DNA of 64,000 bases from JALZUV01 sp963837025 (GCA_963837025.1 CAWILT010000002.1:806001-870000); one strand, 5' to 3'. Positions 1-9,020 are shown, numbered from the stretch's first letter. The notes: generated from the sequence alone by a model not told the origin. Numbers and translations are program-made.

Positions 1-1
1 T

Positions 2-544
2 GATGTATCCCTGTTGGAGCAAATCCAGCAGGGTAATCATCAGGCATTTGCTAGTTTAGTGAATGCCTACAGCACCCGATTTTATCGGCTGGCATATCGC
101 TATGTTGCGCAAAAAGAAGCAGCTGAAGATATTGTGCAGCGGGGTTTTTTAAAGCTGTGGGAAAAGCCATCGCGTTTTGATGCGTCAAAGGGCGTTCAAT
201 TTACGACATGGTTTAGCCGTGTGATTATAAATTTAAGTTTAGATAATCAAAAAAAACGCACGCCCTTGCAATTAATTGATGGGTTTGAAGTTGTTGATGA
301 ACGCGATGGCCAAGAAAAAGCTATGATAGATCTGCAAGAAAATATCCAGCTTGAAATCGCTATTAAAGCATTGCCCGTTCGCCAACAAACTGCACTTAAT
401 TTGTGCTTTTATGAACAGGTTAGTAACATTGAAGCGGCGCAAATTATGCAAATTTCAGTAGGCGCAATTGAAAGTTTATTGATGCGCGCAAAATCAAATT
501 TACGCCAACATTTAGAAGAAATTAACGTGAGGATATCCGCATGA
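2..544 (+). CDS. ECF-type RNA polymerase sigma factor (5' end cut by window edge)
   Basis: About 180 residues are visible of a sigma-70 family factor of the extracytoplasmic-function type. Region 2 is seen at the left (GNHQAFASLVNAYSTRFYRL, then EDIVQRGFLKLWE). Region 4 is at the right, with a helix-turn-helix reading EAAQIMQISVGAIESLLMRA. The first in-frame TTG is at 14, but the open frame continues leftwards as D-V-S-L without a stop. Family members normally start a few residues before this, so the true start probably lies outside the window. The stop overlaps the next start as ATGA, which indicates translational coupling to the small membrane protein that follows. The promoter class it reads cannot be judged from this window. 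Confidence 0.88.
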   Translation, partial: DVSLLEQIQQGNHQAFASLVNAYSTRFYRLAYRYVAQKEAAEDIVQRGFLKLWEKPSRFDASKGVQFTTWFSRVIINLSLDNQKKRTPLQLIDGFEVVDERDGQEKAMIDLQENIQLEIAIKALPVRQQTALNLCFYEQVSNIEAAQIMQISVGAIESLLMRAKSNLRQHLEEINVRISA

Positions 545-831
545 ACAATTTTGATATTGAAAAGCATCTTACCAGTCGTGCAATTCAGAACCCGTCTTCA
601 GACCTTGCGAATCGCATTACGTTAGCTGCCCGCAAAAAGCCACAGCATCAAGATATGCGCTGGCAACTGCCTGTAGCTGTTTATGCAATAGCCGCTGTAT
701 TTTTAATTGCGGCGGCATTGCAATTTCCGAATTTAGAAACTTCATTTGAGTCTGAGTCTGAGATTGCTGCAATCAGCAATGAACAACTTTTTGCTGAGGT
801 GTTTACTTATGATGATGAAACGTTTTTCTAA
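541..831 (+). CDS. small single-pass membrane protein, candidate anti-sigma partner
   Basis: A 96-residue protein with a soluble N-terminal half (about residues 1-42), one hydrophobic segment (LPVAVYAIAAVFLIAAAL, about 43-60) and an acidic, Glu/Asp-rich tail. It starts on the ATG that overlaps the sigma-factor stop by 4 bases, so the two are probably co-translated. Position, size and one membrane segment fit a short anti-sigma factor or membrane regulator of the sigma factor. I see no zinc-binding HxxxCxxC motif of the ZAS type. The role is inferred from context only. Confidence 0.6.
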   Translation: MNNFDIEKHLTSRAIQNPSSDLANRITLAARKKPQHQDMRWQLPVAVYAIAAVFLIAAALQFPNLETSFESESEIAAISNEQLFAEVFTYDDETFF

Positions 832-862
832 GCAAGTAAGTATAAATTTGAAAGGTGAGGGT

Positions 863-1447
863 ATGAAAAAACTTTTAATGCTGGGTATAATTTGCATCCT
901 ATTTCCATTGTCGGCGATTGCCCGCAATAGCCAATATGACGAACAACCTTATTGTCGTGAAGTGACTGATAAAATAAAAATTAACGGCCGATATGAGCGT
1001 GTAAATGGTATGGCGTGCCAACAACCTAATGGTGAATGGAAGTTTGTGAGTATGGATGACTATCGCAACGGTCAACGTGGCTATACATCTAGCAATATAA
1101 CTCAAAGTTACGCAGCTCCAACTCGGGTATATGTTGAACGCGAAACCGTTTATTTGCCTAATTCTGGCTATAGTGTTTTTTTAGGACAAAATAGTTTCAA
1201 TCGTCAGTATTATAGCGGATATGGTCATCAAGGGTATGGATTTAATTATGGACATAAGCCATATAAGCAATATCGTCGATATCAAACAAAGCCCGCTTAT
1301 CATCACAATTATAAACATAAAAATTATGGTAGTTACGGAAATCGTAATACGCCGAATAAAACAAAACATATCATTAATCCGCTAACTGCAAAAGCTGGAA
1401 AATCTTTCTCGCAATCTAGTGGCGAATCTCGTACACCTAAAGAGTGA
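863..1447 (+). CDS. secreted Tyr/His/Gly-rich protein of unknown function
   Basis: A 194-residue protein whose N-terminus (MKKLLMLGIICILFPLSAIA) is a clear Sec signal peptide ending in an AIA-type cleavage site. The start at 863 was chosen over an upstream in-frame ATG at 746 because it follows a good ribosome-binding site (AAAGGTGAGG) and begins with the signal peptide. The mature part has a short domain with two cysteines (PYCREV...NGMACQQPNG), then a low-complexity tail rich in Tyr, His, Gly and Asn (about residues 105-165). The stop overlaps the GTG start of thiL (GTGA). It may be an envelope-stress target or accessory of the sigma-factor operon; no family was recognised. Confidence 0.7.
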   Translation: MKKLLMLGIICILFPLSAIARNSQYDEQPYCREVTDKIKINGRYERVNGMACQQPNGEWKFVSMDDYRNGQRGYTSSNITQSYAAPTRVYVERETVYLPNSGYSVFLGQNSFNRQYYSGYGHQGYGFNYGHKPYKQYRRYQTKPAYHHNYKHKNYGSYGNRNTPNKTKHIINPLTAKAGKSFSQSSGESRTPKE

Positions 1448-2394
1448 AAGAATTTGATTGGATAGCACGGTATTTTGTACCACTTGCCGCACCTGAGGGG
1501 CTAGGTTTGAAAGATGATGCCGCTTTGCTAACCCCTAAAGCGGGTCGGCAGTTAGTGATTACAACTGATGCTATTACAGCGGGAGTGCATTTTTTCGCTG
1601 ATGATGCACCTGACGCTATCGCACAAAAACTATTGCGGGTTAACTTATCTGATTTAGCTGCGAAAGGGGCGATGCCACGGGGTTATATGCTATCGCTTAT
1701 GTTACCGGAAGATACAAATGCTGCTTGGTTAGAAGCATTTGTATCAGGCCTTGCTAGTGATCAAGCGCGATATGGAATTTATTTATTTGGCGGTGATACC
1801 ACCAAAATTAAAGGGCCAATCACTGCGAGTATAACTGCAATCGGAGAAGTAGTGGAAAATACCATGTTACGGCGCAGCACAGCGCAAATTGGTGATGTGG
1901 TTTACATGACAGGTGGCATAGGTAATGCTTTCTTAGGGCTTAAAATTCGTGAAGGAAAGCTAGAAGCAAATGATTATTTGTTAGATAAATATCTTTTTCC
2001 CAACCCTCGCTTGGAAGTTGGACAGGAGCTGATTGAATTAGCCCATAGCTGCATGGATATTTCAGACGGGTTGGTGCAAGATGCAGGGCATTTAGCAGAT
2101 GCGAGTAATGTAGGTATCACCATAAACACAAGCCAGCTAACCTTGTCGCGCGAGGCAAGAGATGTCCTTAATCAAGATGACCGTTATTATAAATTAATGC
2201 TGACGGGCGGCGATGATTATGAATTATTATTTACCGCGCCCATTATTCATAATGATGCATTAATGCGCTTGTCAGAGCGTACTGAGGTTACAATAACGGC
2301 CATTGGCACAGTGCATGATGGGCAAGGCGTAGTAGTGCTCGATGCTAGCGGAAACCCGATGGATTTTGAAACCACTGGATATCAGCATTTTTAA
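1444..2394 (+). CDS. thiL: thiamine-monophosphate kinase
   Basis: ThiL phosphorylates thiamine monophosphate to thiamine diphosphate with ATP, the last step of coenzyme biosynthesis. At 316 residues it has normal length. Visible motifs are the N-terminal acidic Mg/ATP loop (GLKDDAALL, where GDDAA is usual), TTDAITAGVHF, the LFGGDTT motif and the C-terminal GGDDYELLF motif typical of the PurM/ThiL superfamily. The start is GTG at 1444, overlapping the previous stop by 4 bases, so it is read as the last gene of the sigma-factor transcript. Its end overlaps the convergent ggt stop by 4 bases. The other thiamine gene in the window, thiE, lies 60 kb away; no TPP riboswitch is seen at either. Confidence 0.93.
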   Translation: MKEFDWIARYFVPLAAPEGLGLKDDAALLTPKAGRQLVITTDAITAGVHFFADDAPDAIAQKLLRVNLSDLAAKGAMPRGYMLSLMLPEDTNAAWLEAFVSGLASDQARYGIYLFGGDTTKIKGPITASITAIGEVVENTMLRRSTAQIGDVVYMTGGIGNAFLGLKIREGKLEANDYLLDKYLFPNPRLEVGQELIELAHSCMDISDGLVQDAGHLADASNVGITINTSQLTLSREARDVLNQDDRYYKLMLTGGDDYELLFTAPIIHNDALMRLSERTEVTITAIGTVHDGQGVVVLDASGNPMDFETTGYQHF

Positions 2395-4088
2395 TAGCCT
2401 ATAGCTAGCCCCTCGCGCCGCGGATCGGCAGCGCCAATTAATGTATTATCATTGGTAATTTCAACAGCATGGATTCCGCTGGTTTGTGGCATTTCCACTA
2501 CCTGATGCCCAATAGATTCTAAATCTTCAATATAAGGATATCCCAACTCAACTTCAGCTACTAGCTTATTGCGATGCAGAAAATGCGGTTGATTTAAAGC
2601 GGTTTGTAGCGGCATTTGCCAATCAATAACCCCATTGATTACATTCAAAACATACCCAATAATTGAGGATCCACCAGGTGATCCCAAAACATAACGCAAA
2701 TCCTCATTGTTATTGAAGATAAACAGAGGTGTCATTGAACTACGTGGACGTTTATTAGGCTGCACGCGATTAGCTATGGGAACGCCGTTCTCAATCGGAT
2801 TAAAAGCAAAATCTGTCATTTGATTATTCAAAACAAATCCATCAACCATAATGGAACTGCCAAAACTATGTTCAACCGAACTGGTTAAGGCAACGGCATT
2901 GCCTTGAGCATCCCGAATGCTGATATGGGTGGTAGAGGGAGCGTCCAACGTATTATCAGCGCCGTGTAAAATAATACCTTCGCGTGCAATATCGCTACTG
3001 GCATTTTCACGATCAATTAAAGTGCGACGAGTGGCTAAATATTCATTAGATAACATTTCATCAATGGGCAGCTCACTAAACTTTGAATCAGCAACCAATG
3101 CGTTACGATCGGCGAACGCTAATTTTTCAGCTTCTAAAATGAGGTGATGCATAGCGGGCGAATCACCCTCACTTAAATCAAATCCTTCTAAGATTTTTAG
3201 CGTTTGCAACACGGCAATTGTTCCTGAGCTTGGTGCAGGCATGCCACAAATACGATTGGAGCGATAAGCTCCACATAATGCAGGGCGTCGAATTGGCGTA
3301 TAATGCATTAAATCTTCAGTTTTGAGAATACCGCCGCGCGCTTGCACGGCGTTGGCGATGCGAAGAGCTAAATCACCTTGATAAAATGCCGCAATACCAT
3401 TGTCCGAAATAGTCTTAAGTACATTAGCATAAGCAGGATTTTTTAAAATTTGGTCTGTTTTTAAAGGGGTATTATCAGAATTTAAATAAAGCAGCTTGAA
3501 TTCTGGCGACATATCAAATTGTGTGGCATAGGCGATTGATTTTTGTAAGCGTGGCGTAACGGAAAATCCTTGCTCTGCTAACAAAATTGCAGGCTTAAAC
3601 AATTCAGAAAATTTTAATTTTCCACCATCATTATGCGCTTGCTTTAACATCGCTAAAACACCCGGAACACCCACCGCCTTGCCCGATTTAACCGCCTGCA
3701 TGAATGACATGGGTCGATTATTAACTATAAATAAATTTTCAGTAACGGCTTCAGGTGCAGTTTCACGGCCATCATAGCCATCAATCGTTTTTGTTTGGGC
3801 ATTATAATGCAATAAAAAAGCGCCGCCTCCAATGCCTGAAGACTGAGGTTCTACCAAGCCCAGTACCAGTTGTGCTGCAATGGCGGCATCAATTGCATTA
3901 CCACCATTTTGTATTATTTTTAAGGCCGCTTTACTGGCTAACGGATGCGCCGTTACCACCATTGCATGATCAGCATAAACTGCTTTTTTCAATTCAACAT
4001 TTGACGCTATCTCGGGCGCTAAATCGCTGGCTGAAGCGATTGAAATAAAGCTTAAAATTGCAGCTAAAAAACTAAATTTAAATATCAT
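2391..4088 (-). CDS. ggt: gamma-glutamyltransferase
   Basis: A periplasmic gamma-glutamyltranspeptidase of 565 residues, normal length. It would cleave glutathione and other gamma-glutamyl compounds and transfer or hydrolyse the glutamyl group. The signal peptide covers about residues 1-20 (MIFKFSFLAAILSFISIASA). The conserved NGGNAIDAAIAA and GIGGGAFLL blocks follow. The autoprocessing site is seen as APSTTHISI near residue 383, where the second Thr would become the nucleophile of the small subunit. The GSPGGSSII oxyanion motif is near residue 465. Its ATG overlaps the astA stop by one base (TAATG), so it is coupled to astA upstream. Confidence 0.93.
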   Translation of the reverse strand: MIFKFSFLAAILSFISIASASDLAPEIASNVELKKAVYADHAMVVTAHPLASKAALKIIQNGGNAIDAAIAAQLVLGLVEPQSSGIGGGAFLLHYNAQTKTIDGYDGRETAPEAVTENLFIVNNRPMSFMQAVKSGKAVGVPGVLAMLKQAHNDGGKLKFSELFKPAILLAEQGFSVTPRLQKSIAYATQFDMSPEFKLLYLNSDNTPLKTDQILKNPAYANVLKTISDNGIAAFYQGDLALRIANAVQARGGILKTEDLMHYTPIRRPALCGAYRSNRICGMPAPSSGTIAVLQTLKILEGFDLSEGDSPAMHHLILEAEKLAFADRNALVADSKFSELPIDEMLSNEYLATRRTLIDRENASSDIAREGIILHGADNTLDAPSTTHISIRDAQGNAVALTSSVEHSFGSSIMVDGFVLNNQMTDFAFNPIENGVPIANRVQPNKRPRSSMTPLFIFNNNEDLRYVLGSPGGSSIIGYVLNVINGVIDWQMPLQTALNQPHFLHRNKLVAEVELGYPYIEDLESIGHQVVEMPQTSGIHAVEITNDNTLIGAADPRREGLAIGY

Positions 4089-5104
4089 TAAACTTCAACT
4101 ACCCGTAACATTTTATTCACTGACACACCTAGTTTTTCAGCATCTTTCTCAAAAATAATAATCTCATTTTCATCGGTCACACGGAGCGGAATTTGCATTA
4201 TTTTTAAGCTAGCCAAATCAGTGGTCATAACAATAAATTTGGATTCAGTAAGTACTGTGGGGCTAATTGATTTCACAGTCATCAATCGACTGTTTTGTAC
4301 GGTGCTGATTAATTTTGTTTCGGCCGCAACAGTAGGGCCTGCATCAAAAATATCTAGGTAACCTTGATAGCGAAAACCTTCACGTTTAAGCATTAATAAT
4401 GCAGGTTTTGAGGCTTCGTTCACGACGCCAATAACTGCTTGCGCTTCAGGTGCTAATAGTTTTTCATAAATAGGATATTTAGGCATTAAATCGGCAATAA
4501 ATTGTCCGCCTTTAGTTGCGTTAATATAATCCGCTTCATGAAAGGCCATTTTAAAAAAATGCTTGGCTAGATGCGCGTAAAAAGGCGAATGACCATTTTC
4601 ATCATGCACGCCGCGCATTTCAGCGATAATGGTATCCGAAAAATATTGTGGAAACTGCGCGGCTAATAGAAAACGACAACGCGATAGACATTTACCCCAC
4701 CCATCGCGGCGGTAGGTTTTGCGCAAAAAGAGCGAGCCAATTTCGCTAACGCCGGTATAATCATTTACCATATGTAACACGCGATTACGCGCATAAACTT
4801 TGGGCTCCACGCTTGCTTGTATAAGCGTGGATAGTTTATAAGAATAAAACGGACTACTCAAACCAACATGCGTTTTAATACCCGTAGAACCAACAATTTC
4901 GCCTGATGTTGCATCTTCCAAAACTAATAAAAAGCGCTCCTCGCCTGAGCTTTCTGCGCCACCTGCAAAGCTATCTTCGGAATATTTTATCTTCGCTTCA
5001 AGCACTTGCGCATCTTGGGGCAATGAGGTCATGCCATAACCTGCTTTATCAGCAAGCGACATCATTGCGCTATGATCATTCATCGTAACTGGACGGATTA
5101 GCAT
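4088..5104 (-). CDS. astA: arginine N-succinyltransferase (AstA family)
   Basis: A 338-residue member of the AstA/ArgNsuc family, which transfers succinyl from succinyl-CoA to arginine as the first step of the AST catabolic pathway. Family signatures visible are the N-terminal MLIRPVTMNDHSAMMSLA, EIGSLFLRKTYRRDGWGK, IAEMRG and the hallmark FIADLMPKYPIY. The other ast genes (astB, C, D, E) are not in this window. It is instead coupled to ggt, which is unusual for a complete AST pathway. The succinyltransferase fold is clear; activity on arginine rather than a related amine is the least certain part. Confidence 0.85.
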   Translation of the reverse strand: MLIRPVTMNDHSAMMSLADKAGYGMTSLPQDAQVLEAKIKYSEDSFAGGAESSGEERFLLVLEDATSGEIVGSTGIKTHVGLSSPFYSYKLSTLIQASVEPKVYARNRVLHMVNDYTGVSEIGSLFLRKTYRRDGWGKCLSRCRFLLAAQFPQYFSDTIIAEMRGVHDENGHSPFYAHLAKHFFKMAFHEADYINATKGGQFIADLMPKYPIYEKLLAPEAQAVIGVVNEASKPALLMLKREGFRYQGYLDIFDAGPTVAAETKLISTVQNSRLMTVKSISPTVLTESKFIVMTTDLASLKIMQIPLRVTDENEIIIFEKDAEKLGVSVNKMLRVVEV

Positions 5105-5141
5105 GGCGCTAAGCTACGGAAAAACCTTTAAATTATCAAGC

Positions 5142-6983
5142 TCATTCTTTGTGTGGATTTATGGAATGACCATGATCGGTTTTTTCCCAATAATGGGGGC
5201 GGGTGAGTAATTGATAAACTGCCTTAAAGCTCGCCACCGAGTGTAGAAGCCAGTAAAACGGAAAAAGAATACTGCAACCAAACATGCCTTTCCAATGTCG
5301 TGTTTTAATGACACTAACCGCAAAACAATAATGCAAAATCACGCCATACAGTAACATCGTTATACTTAGCGGCAACACCCACTGCGCTGGCGCACTGACC
5401 CAAACCGGTTGTTTAATAAGCCATAATCCTGAAAAAATAAGTAAAAAAGGAGTTGTTAAAAATACTATTGAAGGGCCACCAATAAAGAGCTGAAATGCCA
5501 CAAACCCTTTACACCCTAGCTGTCTATAAAGTGTTAAAGGCTGCCGCATATGCAGTAAATAAGTTTGCATATATCCCTTAATCCAGCGGCTACGCTGTTT
5601 CATCCAACATAAAAAATGAATAGGTGCTTCCTCAAGTGTTTGCGATTGAATCACATCAGTTTCATAGCCCAAAGCGGCTAATCGAATACCCAAATCGGCA
5701 TCTTCGGTTACATTGAACGGATCCCATTCTCCCACATCGACCAATAGGGCGCGTTTGATATGGTTACTGGTTCCTCCTAATGGAATGGGAAAACGATAGG
5801 CGCGTAATGCAGGCAGCATTAAATCAAACCACACGCCATATTCAATGGAAAATAACCGCGTGAGCAAGTTTTGATTTCGATTATAATAATTGAGGCGACA
5901 TTGAATAGACACCACCTTGTTTGATGCATAATGAAAGCGATGCGCTACTTCGCGCAACTGCTGTGGATGGGGCGCATCCTCTGCATCATAAATACTTACA
6001 ATATCGGATGTAGCAAAATGTAGCGCATAATTGCATGCTTTAGGCTTGGTGCGCGGTTGTGAAGGAGGCACTTTTGCAATCGTAAATTTTGCATTAGGCT
6101 TAGCATCACAAATCGCCTCATACGTCTCATGATCATCCTCTTCAACAATTAATTTAATATCTAATTTCGCCGCTGGATAATCTAAATCATTCAGACGTGT
6201 TATTAGCGTTTTGACGATAGCTACTTCACGATACAGAGGCACTAAAATGCAAAAACTCGGAAGGGCTATATCAGCGAGTGGGGGGTATTCTGCATGACGA
6301 TTCCAAACTGCACTGCGCTTGGTTGTACCAGCTGAAAATAATACAGTTTTGAATAATAATGTTACCAAATGGAAGCTATTAATTATGAGTAAAATTGTAA
6401 TGATTACAAATTCAGGAGCAAATAAAAACGCGAGCAAAAAAACAGTAATTAATAGGTAGAAAGGCGCATTTTTTGTATCTTTAACCAAAGTTTTTGCAGA
6501 GAGTTTTGGAGTATTTGTCGCTAGTTTATAGGTTGCTTGATGAATAAGCGATTTTGAAAAATGAGCACTCAAGCTACGCTGAATATCAAGTGGCGATGTT
6601 TGGACAAAACGATAATGGGAATATTCTTTCTTCGCCCATTCATGCTGCGCATCTGCTTGATTAATGGAAGCTATTAGCATCGTTTCACTATCAACATCAT
6701 ATCGCCACGGCACTAATTCTAATGCAATATAATGAACTAAATCCGGTATTTGCAATAAGGATGGATGGGGTGGTGTCGTTAGCAAATTAGCAAATTCCAT
6801 TTGTTTTTGCAGGGCAATGGTCTGGTGCAATTGAAGTGAGTTACATTCGCCTTCCTTCAATAAAACCTGACCTAGTGGCACATGTAAAATCTGCGCAATA
6901 TGCAATGCTTTATCACGTGCCTTAGCAGTAATTTGACGTGAATTTACCAGTATATCGCCTAATTTTGTTGAGTGAAGAGTCAT
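5142..6983 (-). CDS. family 2 glycosyltransferase with N-terminal MshEN (T2SSE_N) domain
   Basis: A 613-residue inner-membrane glycosyltransferase. Residues ~5-70 hold the two-repeat MshEN pattern (KLGDILV...ALHIAQ...LGQVLLKEGE...TIALQKQ), a fold known in MshE and NfrB to bind cyclic-di-GMP. A pair of membrane helices follows (~175-215). The GT-A domain then shows VPLYRE, the DxD-like IYDAEDAP, TEDADLG and the processive-type QRSRW motif. At least three helices lie at the C-terminus. The start at 6983 was chosen over 6995 because it gives an ATGA overlap with the upstream barrel gene. It resembles NfrB/BcsA-like polysaccharide synthases; substrate unknown. Confidence 0.85.
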   Translation of the reverse strand: MTLHSTKLGDILVNSRQITAKARDKALHIAQILHVPLGQVLLKEGECNSLQLHQTIALQKQMEFANLLTTPPHPSLLQIPDLVHYIALELVPWRYDVDSETMLIASINQADAQHEWAKKEYSHYRFVQTSPLDIQRSLSAHFSKSLIHQATYKLATNTPKLSAKTLVKDTKNAPFYLLITVFLLAFLFAPEFVIITILLIINSFHLVTLLFKTVLFSAGTTKRSAVWNRHAEYPPLADIALPSFCILVPLYREVAIVKTLITRLNDLDYPAAKLDIKLIVEEDDHETYEAICDAKPNAKFTIAKVPPSQPRTKPKACNYALHFATSDIVSIYDAEDAPHPQQLREVAHRFHYASNKVVSIQCRLNYYNRNQNLLTRLFSIEYGVWFDLMLPALRAYRFPIPLGGTSNHIKRALLVDVGEWDPFNVTEDADLGIRLAALGYETDVIQSQTLEEAPIHFLCWMKQRSRWIKGYMQTYLLHMRQPLTLYRQLGCKGFVAFQLFIGGPSIVFLTTPFLLIFSGLWLIKQPVWVSAPAQWVLPLSITMLLYGVILHYCFAVSVIKTRHWKGMFGCSILFPFYWLLHSVASFKAVYQLLTRPHYWEKTDHGHSINPHKE

Positions 6984-7819
6984 GGTTGCACCCACAAAGC
7001 AATGGTTGCGCCAGAACCGCCGCCACTGTTGCGCGCATATGCGTGGTGAAATACCCCCGTTTGGATGCTGAGCATTGAGTTTAATTGATAAACAGCTGAA
7101 ATTTGAGGTTTAACCAAATCATAAGCATCATTTCCGGTTTGGGTAAATGTGCCGGTTTCATCGCCTAAATTCCAAGTACTAAAAACTTGGGGCATGATGA
7201 TCCATTCCGGTGTAATTCGAAACCCCGTTGTTAGGTCTATATGAAGAAGATCGCCATTATTATTAGGGCGATATTCATAACCTATTTCAGCATTCGCGAA
7301 ATGATTATTTCTCCATTGAAAACTTTGGCCAGCTAATATTCGTGCCTCAAAGCTTATCTCATCTGAGCCAGTACGAGCAGCGGTAGAATCCGCAAAATGG
7401 CTAGGTAATTTAAAGCTGCCTTGTGCTGAGATAATTGAATGATTCTTTGAATACAGAGCGTGCCTTGCGTAAAGCGTGGGATCTGAAATGCCTAAATTAG
7501 TAGAATTGGAAGGAGCACCGCCTAATATTGCGCTATTTTGGCTACCCGTAACGCGCGCTAATGCTAAGGATGCACCTACGGTTAATTGAGAATTCAAGCC
7601 ATACTCTAAACGATGGCCATTTTCAATTTTACCATAACGCGGTTGATCAATTTCGTTACCCTGAAAGTCGGTATATCTATCCGTGCTATAATATGTAATG
7701 TTATGGTAAGATTCCCAAGATTTTTCAGGCACCAGCCATGCACCGGCATAAACAAATTGCGGTGCCAATATCCAAAAAATAAAAAATAGAATAGTTTGGA
7801 AATGAATCAACTTTAACAC
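6980..7819 (-). CDS. outer-membrane beta-barrel protein of unknown function
   Basis: A 279-residue secreted protein with a signal peptide (about residues 1-25, ending YAGA). The rest alternates polar and hydrophobic residues in ~10-residue strands broken by Gly/Asn-rich turns, as expected for an outer-membrane barrel (for example RLEYGLNSQLTVGASLALA and ATIALWVQP at the C-terminus). It looks like the transporter-type barrels of the phenol-degradation MetA-like family, but I cannot assign a family firmly. Its stop overlaps the glycosyltransferase start (ATGA), so the two are co-translated; an export or anchoring role for the glycan is inferred from that coupling. Confidence 0.7.
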   Translation of the reverse strand: MLKLIHFQTILFFIFWILAPQFVYAGAWLVPEKSWESYHNITYYSTDRYTDFQGNEIDQPRYGKIENGHRLEYGLNSQLTVGASLALARVTGSQNSAILGGAPSNSTNLGISDPTLYARHALYSKNHSIISAQGSFKLPSHFADSTAARTGSDEISFEARILAGQSFQWRNNHFANAEIGYEYRPNNNGDLLHIDLTTGFRITPEWIIMPQVFSTWNLGDETGTFTQTGNDAYDLVKPQISAVYQLNSMLSIQTGVFHHAYARNSGGGSGATIALWVQP

Positions 7820-7856
7820 CGTATCTCTAAATAAATTAGATTAAGGATATTTAATT

Positions 7857-8447
7857 TTATTTCAACTTCAAGTTGATATCGTTTAATGCTTTATCGATTG
7901 AATCAGAGTCGTTAGCAGCTTCCAACATAATTTCATGGCTAGCTTTTAATGCCATTTCTACCACATTTTTTTGCACCATCTGTATCGCATGTTTTTCGGC
8001 TTGTGCAATTTTTTCCATCGCTAACAGTTTGCGTTTTTCTAACGTCTCGCGTAATTCCGCTTCTGCTAATTTCGACATGGCGCTGGCATCGCGTTTGGTT
8101 TGCTCAACGATACGTTTTGCTTCTTCTAAATTTTCGCGTTGTTTGCGTTGGTATTCAGCGAGTAATGATTGAGCTTCTTCACGCAATGAAACTGCTTGAG
8201 CAAGCTCTTCTTCAATTTTGCGTGAGCGGCTGTCTAAAGCATTCGCTAAAAATTTGCCAAGTGGGCGCCACGCTAGCGCAACGAATATTAAAAACGATAT
8301 TAAAACCCAAAAAGTGGGGTCAACATAGAAAGCATGATCAACCTGAGGCGTTTCGGCTTGTTCAACAATAGCAACAGGGTTGTCAATGGGGGTGTCCTGA
8401 ATGTCAGCCTGTGCTGCCGGCTCAAATGAATCGATTTGCGGTTCCAT
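7857..8447 (-). CDS. atpF: F0F1 ATP synthase subunit b
   Basis: This 196-residue protein is one of two b-type peripheral-stalk subunits. After a ~40-residue Asp/Pro/Glu-rich N-terminus comes one membrane helix (FWVLISFLIFVALAW, about 46-62). A long charged coiled coil follows (SRKIEEELAQAVSLREEAQS onwards), which would reach up to F1. The ATG shares one base with the b' stop (TAATG). The short distance (37 bases) to the downstream barrel gene leaves read-through possible. Which of the two stalk genes is called b or b' follows gene order in other alphaproteobacteria, where b is last. Confidence 0.9.
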   Translation of the reverse strand: MEPQIDSFEPAAQADIQDTPIDNPVAIVEQAETPQVDHAFYVDPTFWVLISFLIFVALAWRPLGKFLANALDSRSRKIEEELAQAVSLREEAQSLLAEYQRKQRENLEEAKRIVEQTKRDASAMSKLAEAELRETLEKRKLLAMEKIAQAEKHAIQMVQKNVVEMALKASHEIMLEAANDSDSIDKALNDINLKLK

Positions 8448-8995
8448 TATGAGGCCTCTTTAACCCGTTTGTGATTATCGTTTGTATAAGACGAAATCAA
8501 TTTTGAAACCTTGCGACTATCGGCCTTTTTGCCTGATAGTTTTTCAATGATAGTCACTGCCACTTCTACAGCTGTTGGCTCTAAGTCTTTTTCAGCCGTC
8601 ATACGCGCCTCATTAATCATGCGTTCTGATTCAGCCACTTTGTTCGATAGCACCGCTTCAAGGTCTGTATTCTTTTCATCCGACATATGTTTGATAGACT
8701 CAGTCATTTCTGAAAGCATCTCTTGCGCGTTGGTTCGCGCATCAACTAAAGCACGCTCATAACTATCGCGCGCATTTTCAGCTTCTACTTTTAAACTGGA
8801 TGCACGATCTAAATCATAATCTAGCCGTTGCTGGCGATTTTCCAATACCATATGGATGCGCGGCACGATGTGCCGCGCCATCACATAGTAAAGAATTGCA
8901 AACGTAACTACCAACCAGAAAAGCTGGGATGGGTAGGTTGCAAAATCGAGCTGAGGCATCGAATTGCTCGTTTGTTGTGCTGCTTGAGCGCTCAT
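8447..8995 (-). CDS. atpF': F0F1 ATP synthase subunit b'
   Basis: A 182-residue second b-type subunit, with a membrane helix near residues 20-42 (QLFWLVVTFAILYYVMARHI) and a long coiled coil (ENRQQRLDYDLDRASSLKVE onwards). Split b and b' subunits forming a heterodimeric stator are known from alphaproteobacteria, cyanobacteria and chloroplasts. The N-terminal FATYPSQLFWL pattern matches b' subunits. It lies between atpE and atpF, 25 bases after atpE. Confidence 0.9.
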   Translation of the reverse strand: MSAQAAQQTSNSMPQLDFATYPSQLFWLVVTFAILYYVMARHIVPRIHMVLENRQQRLDYDLDRASSLKVEAENARDSYERALVDARTNAQEMLSEMTESIKHMSDEKNTDLEAVLSNKVAESERMINEARMTAEKDLEPTAVEVAVTIIEKLSGKKADSRKVSKLISSYTNDNHKRVKEAS

Positions 8996-9020
8996 TTGAT
9001 TAGGTATCGATTAAAGCGAA

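Noticed and set aside
1400..1500. TPP riboswitch upstream of thiL, and similarly upstream of thiE at 62.7 kb
   Set aside because: Both starts overlap or lie inside the preceding gene, leaving no leader; no THI-box-like sequence was seen.
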